DNA from: JADHUC01 sp964617665
GTDB lineage: Bacteria > Planctomycetota > Planctomycetia > Pirellulales > Pirellulaceae
Assembly: GCA_964617665.1 (NCBI GenBank)
Contig: CAZUAH010000182.1
Coordinates: 1-24,272 of the forward strand
Length of the DNA stretch: 24,272 bases
Direction: 5' to 3'
Part shown: positions 15,551-21,500 of the stretch, piece by piece
Layout of the letters: each line of letters opens with the position of its first letter
How positions within the stretch are numbered: the stretch's first letter is position 1
The notes under the pieces: generated by a model
Seen by the model: the letters and a program-made list of their open reading frames with translations, nothing else
What the model was told of the DNA's origin: nothing
Databases searched by the model: none
Program-made: the position numbers and the translations under genes

Positions 15551-18500
15551 AAGCGGATCTGTTGCGATCATTGGCCCATTGAACACATACCGATACAGGT
15601 TCACATCGCCAGCCAAGAACCCAATCGGATCCATGCTCATCCACCGCCCAGTTGAGAGGTCGTACCAGCGGTTCAGGTTGTTTTGCAGTTCGGTGTCTTC
15701 ATCGTACGGACGGCCAGTGTAGAGGAATAGGCTATCTACGCTCGATGCGGTATCGCTGGTGACGTTGCCAAAGGCGTCGTAAGTCACATGCTTGATCACG
15801 CTGGTGGCGTCGGTGGACGAATTGTACTCTGCCAAATCCCGAACAGTATTCAAGTGATCAGTCAAAGTCCAGGCAACGTCGTCAGCCGTGCCGCCGTCTA
15901 CGGATTCGTCGGCGAGAAGCTGATCAACCGCCGTGGCCCAAAGGTAGCGGTGCGACAAGTCGGAGTTCCCGGCAGCGCCGATCCCGGTTTTCTCGAAGTC
16001 CAGCACGATTTGGCCTTTGTCATGCACGAGTATTCTCGATTCGTCGATTGCGCTATCGGCGTTGCTGTCCAGTGTCTTTCGCACCCAACGTTGACCGTGG
16101 TCGTAGGCGTATTCGACGATTTTGATGGGAGTGCCCGAGGAGTTCTTGAACGAGACCTTCGTCAGCCGGTTGCGATGGTCCCAGGTGTATTCGACCGATT
16201 CGCTGGTCGAGATGTTTGTCTTGACGGTGACGTTCCCCTCGTTGTCGTACGTGTAGTTGTACGTCCCGTCCGAGGTCAACCGGTTGTGGTCGCCGGTCGA
16301 ATAGCCGGTATTGGTCCGGTTGCCATTGGCGTCGTACGTGTACGACTCGTCCGTCTGAAAATCGTAATCCGAACCGGTTAGCTGGCCCGTGTCGTCGTAC
16401 GTGTAGTCTGCGTCGCCATCGTCGCCGACCAGCGAGGTGAAGTCGAAATCGGTCAGCCGTCCGGCATCGTCCCAGACGAGGTCGTAGTCGGCGAATTCGG
16501 TGGCGGCACGCTCGTGCACGATATCGGTGACGCGCCCCAACTGGTCGAACAAATGCTCCGTTTCCGCAACCGCGTCAGTGCCCGCCAAGTCCGCGTAACG
16601 CGAGATGGTGGCCCGCGTATTGTCGTCCGAGTAGCCGAAGTCGACCCGCTTTTCCGCCACGTCATTCCCGCCCGACACGCCCGCCTGGGTGATCTGCGTG
16701 ATGCGCCCCAAAGTGTCGTAAGCGTACGCGTTCACGTAATCGTCGGTCGTGCCGACTTCGACCGCGACCGAGGCTAGCCGGCCTAGCACATCATGCGTGT
16801 ACGTGAACACCACGTCGTCGGTTAGCCCGTTCAGATCTTGCGTGGTGGAAGTCAGCTTGCCAAAGATGGAATACGTATAGTCGAAGTCATACGACCCGTC
16901 GCCCACCGAGGCGACTCGGCCTGCTTCGTCGTAGGTTGTCGAGTAGGTTTTGCGCACGTTCTGCTCCGCGTCGGCATCCGTAACATCATCATACCACATC
17001 TCGCTGGTTGTGCGGGAGAGCGAATCGTAGGCGTAATCGATTACCCGATCGTTGCGGTCGATCTTGCGCGTCAGGTTGCCCGCCGCGTCGAAGCGGAAGG
17101 TGCGCACCAGATCGGTGGAACTGACGGTGATCGTCTCGGTAGCCACGTGGCCCAAGGGATCGAAGGTCCACGAGGTGAGGTTGTCCTCCGGATCGGCCAA
17201 CGATGTCATGCGCCCCGCGGCGTCGTAGGTGAACTCGGTCGTGCCGCTTTCCGCATCGGTCGTTTGCGTCTTGCGTCCCAGATTGTCGAAGGAATGCGAC
17301 GTGACATTCCCTGCCGGGTCCGTCTCCAGGATCGTGTTCCCCAGCGCGTCGTAGCCGATGGTGGTGACAGGCGCGTCGGCCGATCCAATTCCATCAGGAT
17401 CAGGCTGCGTCACCTGGGCCGTACGACCCAGCATGTCGTATTCGACGGAACTGACACGCGACAAGCGACTAACTGCCAGATCATCGGAGCCAGCGTCCAG
17501 GGCGGGGCTGTCCACACGCAACGAGTGCGTCTTGGTTGGTCCGCCGTGTTCGTCCAGCGGACCAAGTTTCGGATCGATAGGCGAGGCACCCGTGCCGATC
17601 TGGTTGCCGGCCGTATCGTCGCTGATGCCCGTCAGGCCCGTCCCGTCGCTGACCAAGCTGTACGAACTGTCGGCCAACACCGTGCCATACACGTCCGGAT
17701 TGGCGGTAGTAGCGGAATTGTCGGCCACGATCGTATTGTGCAGCAGCACATTGCCCGCGGCGATGCGCATCCCGCCGCCGTTGGCCGAGGCACTGTTTTC
17801 GGCAATGGTGGACTGCACCACGGTCACAACGGCCGAGACGCTTTCGATCAGGATCCCGCCGCCCGAACCGCTGGTGGCCGAGTTTTCCGAGATAGTCGAT
17901 TGGCGAAGTAGAGCCGTGGCACCATCCAAGGCCAAGCCGCCTCCTTCGTTCGCCGTGTTGTCGGCCACTGTCGATTCCAGCAGATTCAATGTGCCCGTGG
18001 CGTAGATGCCACCGCCATCGGTTGTGGCGGCCGAGTCGGTGATTTGGCACTGCTCGACTGTCAATACATCGGCGGCCGAATAGACCGCACCGCCGGCGCC
18101 CGTGGCCGCCCCGTCCTTCAACGTCATACCCACTAATCGGACGTTGGTGCCGGTCGACAGGTTGAACACGCGTGAACTGTCGTCGGCGCTGATAGCCAGC
18201 AGGTCGGCACCTGGGCCCAGGATCGTCAGGTCGCCGGTGACAGACAACTCGCTCGTTAACGTGATGTCTACCGCAGACGACAGATCCAACGCGGCGCTGA
18301 ACGTAACCACGTCGTGCCCGGGCCGGCTGTTGGCGGAAGTAATCGCCTCGGCCAGGGTCAGGCCGTTCGCCGGATTGCTCAGTTCGTCCACCACCAGTTC
18401 GTTCGTTTTGAACTCGACCGCCCCAATATCGATGGCCGTGCCGACGTTTCGGAGAAAGCCCTCACCGCGTCCGTCGTAGTAGGCATCCGTGTACAGGCGG

Positions 18501-21500
18501 CTACCGGCGTCCAGCACGGGGCTGCCAGACTGGGGCAGATGCGTTTTGTTCGGCCCGCCGTTGTGGGCCAACGTGTCCAACATCGGATCCAGCGGCGAGG
18601 TGCTGGTTCCTACCTGATTGTCGCGATCGTCGTCTTCGATGTCCGTCAGTCCAGTGTCGATGCCGATCAGGTTGTTGGCTGAATCGGAGTCGAATGTGCC
18701 GTAGACATCGGGATAGGCAGTCGTGGCCGTGTTTTCCGCCACGATGGTGTTGTCGATGCGCAGGTCCGCCGTGCCCTCGTCGTACAAGCCGCCGCCCGAA
18801 TCGGCCGTGTTGGCCGTGACCGTGCAGTTGACCATGCGTGATACGATGCCCGACGCATCGTCGTAATAGATGCCGCCGCCCTCGTCGGTCGCCGAGTTGC
18901 CCGAGACGGTCACACCGGTCAACGACATCTCTGTTCCGATCGAGACCATAATGGCTCCGCCCGTGTCGCTGGCTTCGTTCTGCGACAATAGCGAGTCGGT
19001 CAACGTGACCGTGGCGTCGTACAGATGAACCCCCCCGCCAAATTGGGCCTCGTTTCCGTCGATCAGCGTTCGGCTGACGTTCAGAATCCCTTTAGCGAAG
19101 TGCAGCCCGCCGCCGTAGTAGACGGCCTGGTTATCACGGATGATGGAATCGGTGATGGTAAACTCGGTCCCCTCGCCATCGCCGCTCAGGCCGCCGCCGT
19201 GCGTGGCGTTCAGCTGTCCAGTGCCAGCTAAATTGTTCTCGATCGTCGTGCTGGAGATGCGCATACTCGCACCGCCGCTCCCATACAGGCCACCTCCGTA
19301 ACGCGAACTGTAACCCTCATCAGTGAAGGCGTTGTCCGAAATGGTACAATCGACAACCTCCAACGTTTGATACGAAGCACTAACGCCCGCGCCGGCGAGG
19401 CCGGTCGTGTTGGACGAGACTGTCGAACCGTACAAGTAGACCCGATCAGTGAATGCAGCGATTCCGCCTCCGTAGATCGTTGCGCTGTTTTGAGTAATCG
19501 TGCTGCCCTGCACGACCAACGCTTCGCCCCAAATGGAATATGCACCACCACCGGAACCGGTCGCGTGGTTGCCGCTGACCGTCAGGTGTATCAGGGTCAC
19601 GTCACTGTCTGTCGAAGCCGAAATAGCGCCGCCATTGCTGGCGTATCCGCCCGTGAGCGTCAAGCCCGAGATGATGGCCGTAACGCCGGTGTCGACCGAA
19701 AACACGCGACGGTTCGTACTTGACGTACCGTTGGCGTCGATCGTGATGGTCGTGGCTCCAGGTCCCTGAATCGTGAGGTCCGAATCGATAGTCAATTCGT
19801 CGATGGACAACTCGATCGTACCGGAGAGGGACGAATCAAAGGTGATCAGATCATAAACCGAGTTCTGTCCGGCCAGATAGAGCGCCTCTCGCAAGGAGAG
19901 ATCGCCTGACGAGTAATCGCCGTCCGATTCGTCGACCAACGTCGAAACCTCGTACGTGCTGGTTTCGGGACCGATCACACCTTCGTAGGCCCCGATGTCC
20001 ACGGCGTCGTCCAGGACCCGATGGAATTCGGGTCCGCGTTGGTCGTAGCCCAATAAATCACCTGCATACTCGATCGTCTCCACCACGCGGCCGGCTCGAT
20101 CGTACACGTACTGTATGGAGGGACGTGTCAACGGCCCGTCTCCGTCGGGATCCGGCCGGAGAATCTCGGTTTGACGCCCCAACGAGTCGTACGTGAAGTC
20201 CGTGCGGTTGCCGGCCGCGTCCAGCGTCGCAACCACCCGCCCGGCGAAATCGTAGATGGACTCGCTGCTCGCCCCGTTGCGCACGACGTAGATCGCATCG
20301 GCGGCCACGGTTTTTCCGGCCGTTGCGCTATCGTTGGCCAGTTCCACCACAATCGTGGTCGAATCGCTGTCGTGGAGTTCAAAGGAAGCGAGCTTCTGGA
20401 ACTTGGCGTCGCCAAAACCCGGAAGATCCTCATCCTGCGCGGGTGCGGCCGTCTGGTCCAGGTCGGATTCATCCAGCAGCGTTCCGCTGGTGCTGCCCGA
20501 ATAGACGGAGAAGTGGGCGTCCGTGGCGTTCCCGCTGTCGGACGTCCAGGAAACGTACACTTCGTACTCCTGACCAGGCACGAAATCCGTGAAGGTCCAC
20601 GTTGCCGTGGCATTGGCGGTGCCGGTTGTAGTCGTGGCGGTCCGATAGTCGTCCAGGAATCCACCGGTCGCGTCCGACCACGTGCCGGTTGGCTCGTCGT
20701 ACGAGGATAGGGACGGGGCGATCACTTGTCCCGAATAGACGGCCACCTGCCGGCCTATGCCATCGTACCGGGAGGTTTCCATGCGACCACCTGGTCCGAC
20801 AGACGCGGTCGTTTGCCCCGCCGAATTGTAGTAGGTGCGCAACACGGGAGAGGTGTAGTCGGTGCCGCTGCCATCCGGGTCCGGTTGAGTGACGGCAATG
20901 GTCCTTCCCGAAGCGTCATAAGTGTAGGTAGTTTCATTGCCCAACGCGTCTTTGGTTGACGACAGCATGCCATCGCCATCGAAAACCGACTGGCCCATAG
21001 GAGTAACACGGACTACGTAGACCGCGTCGGCCGTCACGACCTTTCCGGTCTCGCCCGTGTCGTTGCCCAGTTGGACGATCAGCGTCGAATCCGACAAGGT
21101 GATGGTGCTGCCCAGCTTGGCAAAAGCCTGGTCGGAGAAAGGCAACAGATCGCTGGCTGCCGTGGGTGCAGCGGTTTGGTCGACCGTGCCGGTCCAAGTG
21201 GCCGTTTCCTGGGTGCTGCCCTCGTAGATGGCAACCGGCGCATCGTCGGCCGCATCATCTGCGACAGGCCAGGTGATGTATACATCATATTGGTCACCGT
21301 CGATCAGGTTCTCGAAAGTCCAGGTCGCGGTGGCCGTGGCCGTCGACTGGTCAGTCGATGCGGCCGTACGGTAGCCGTCCAGCAGTCCATCATCGGTTGT
21401 CGTAGTCCAAGTGCCGGTGACGGCGAATTCGGAACTTGGCCCAGCGTGGTCGATCGCGCGGCCCGCATAGCTGGCCACCACGCGACCCCGGCCGTCGTAC

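Noticed and set aside
16838..17911. 357-codon open frame on the plus strand inside the RHS gene, with others such as 21800-22597 and 21071-21742
   Set aside because: They are antisense to the highly regular YD/golvesin/beta-helix coding frame. They have no recognisable domains and are explained by GC-rich repetitive codons on the opposite strand.
17465..20050. The beta-helix insert considered as a mobile element
   Set aside because: No transposase, inverted terminal repeats or target duplication seen beyond a shared TTG codon. The insert is entirely coding repeat, so recombination is a better explanation.
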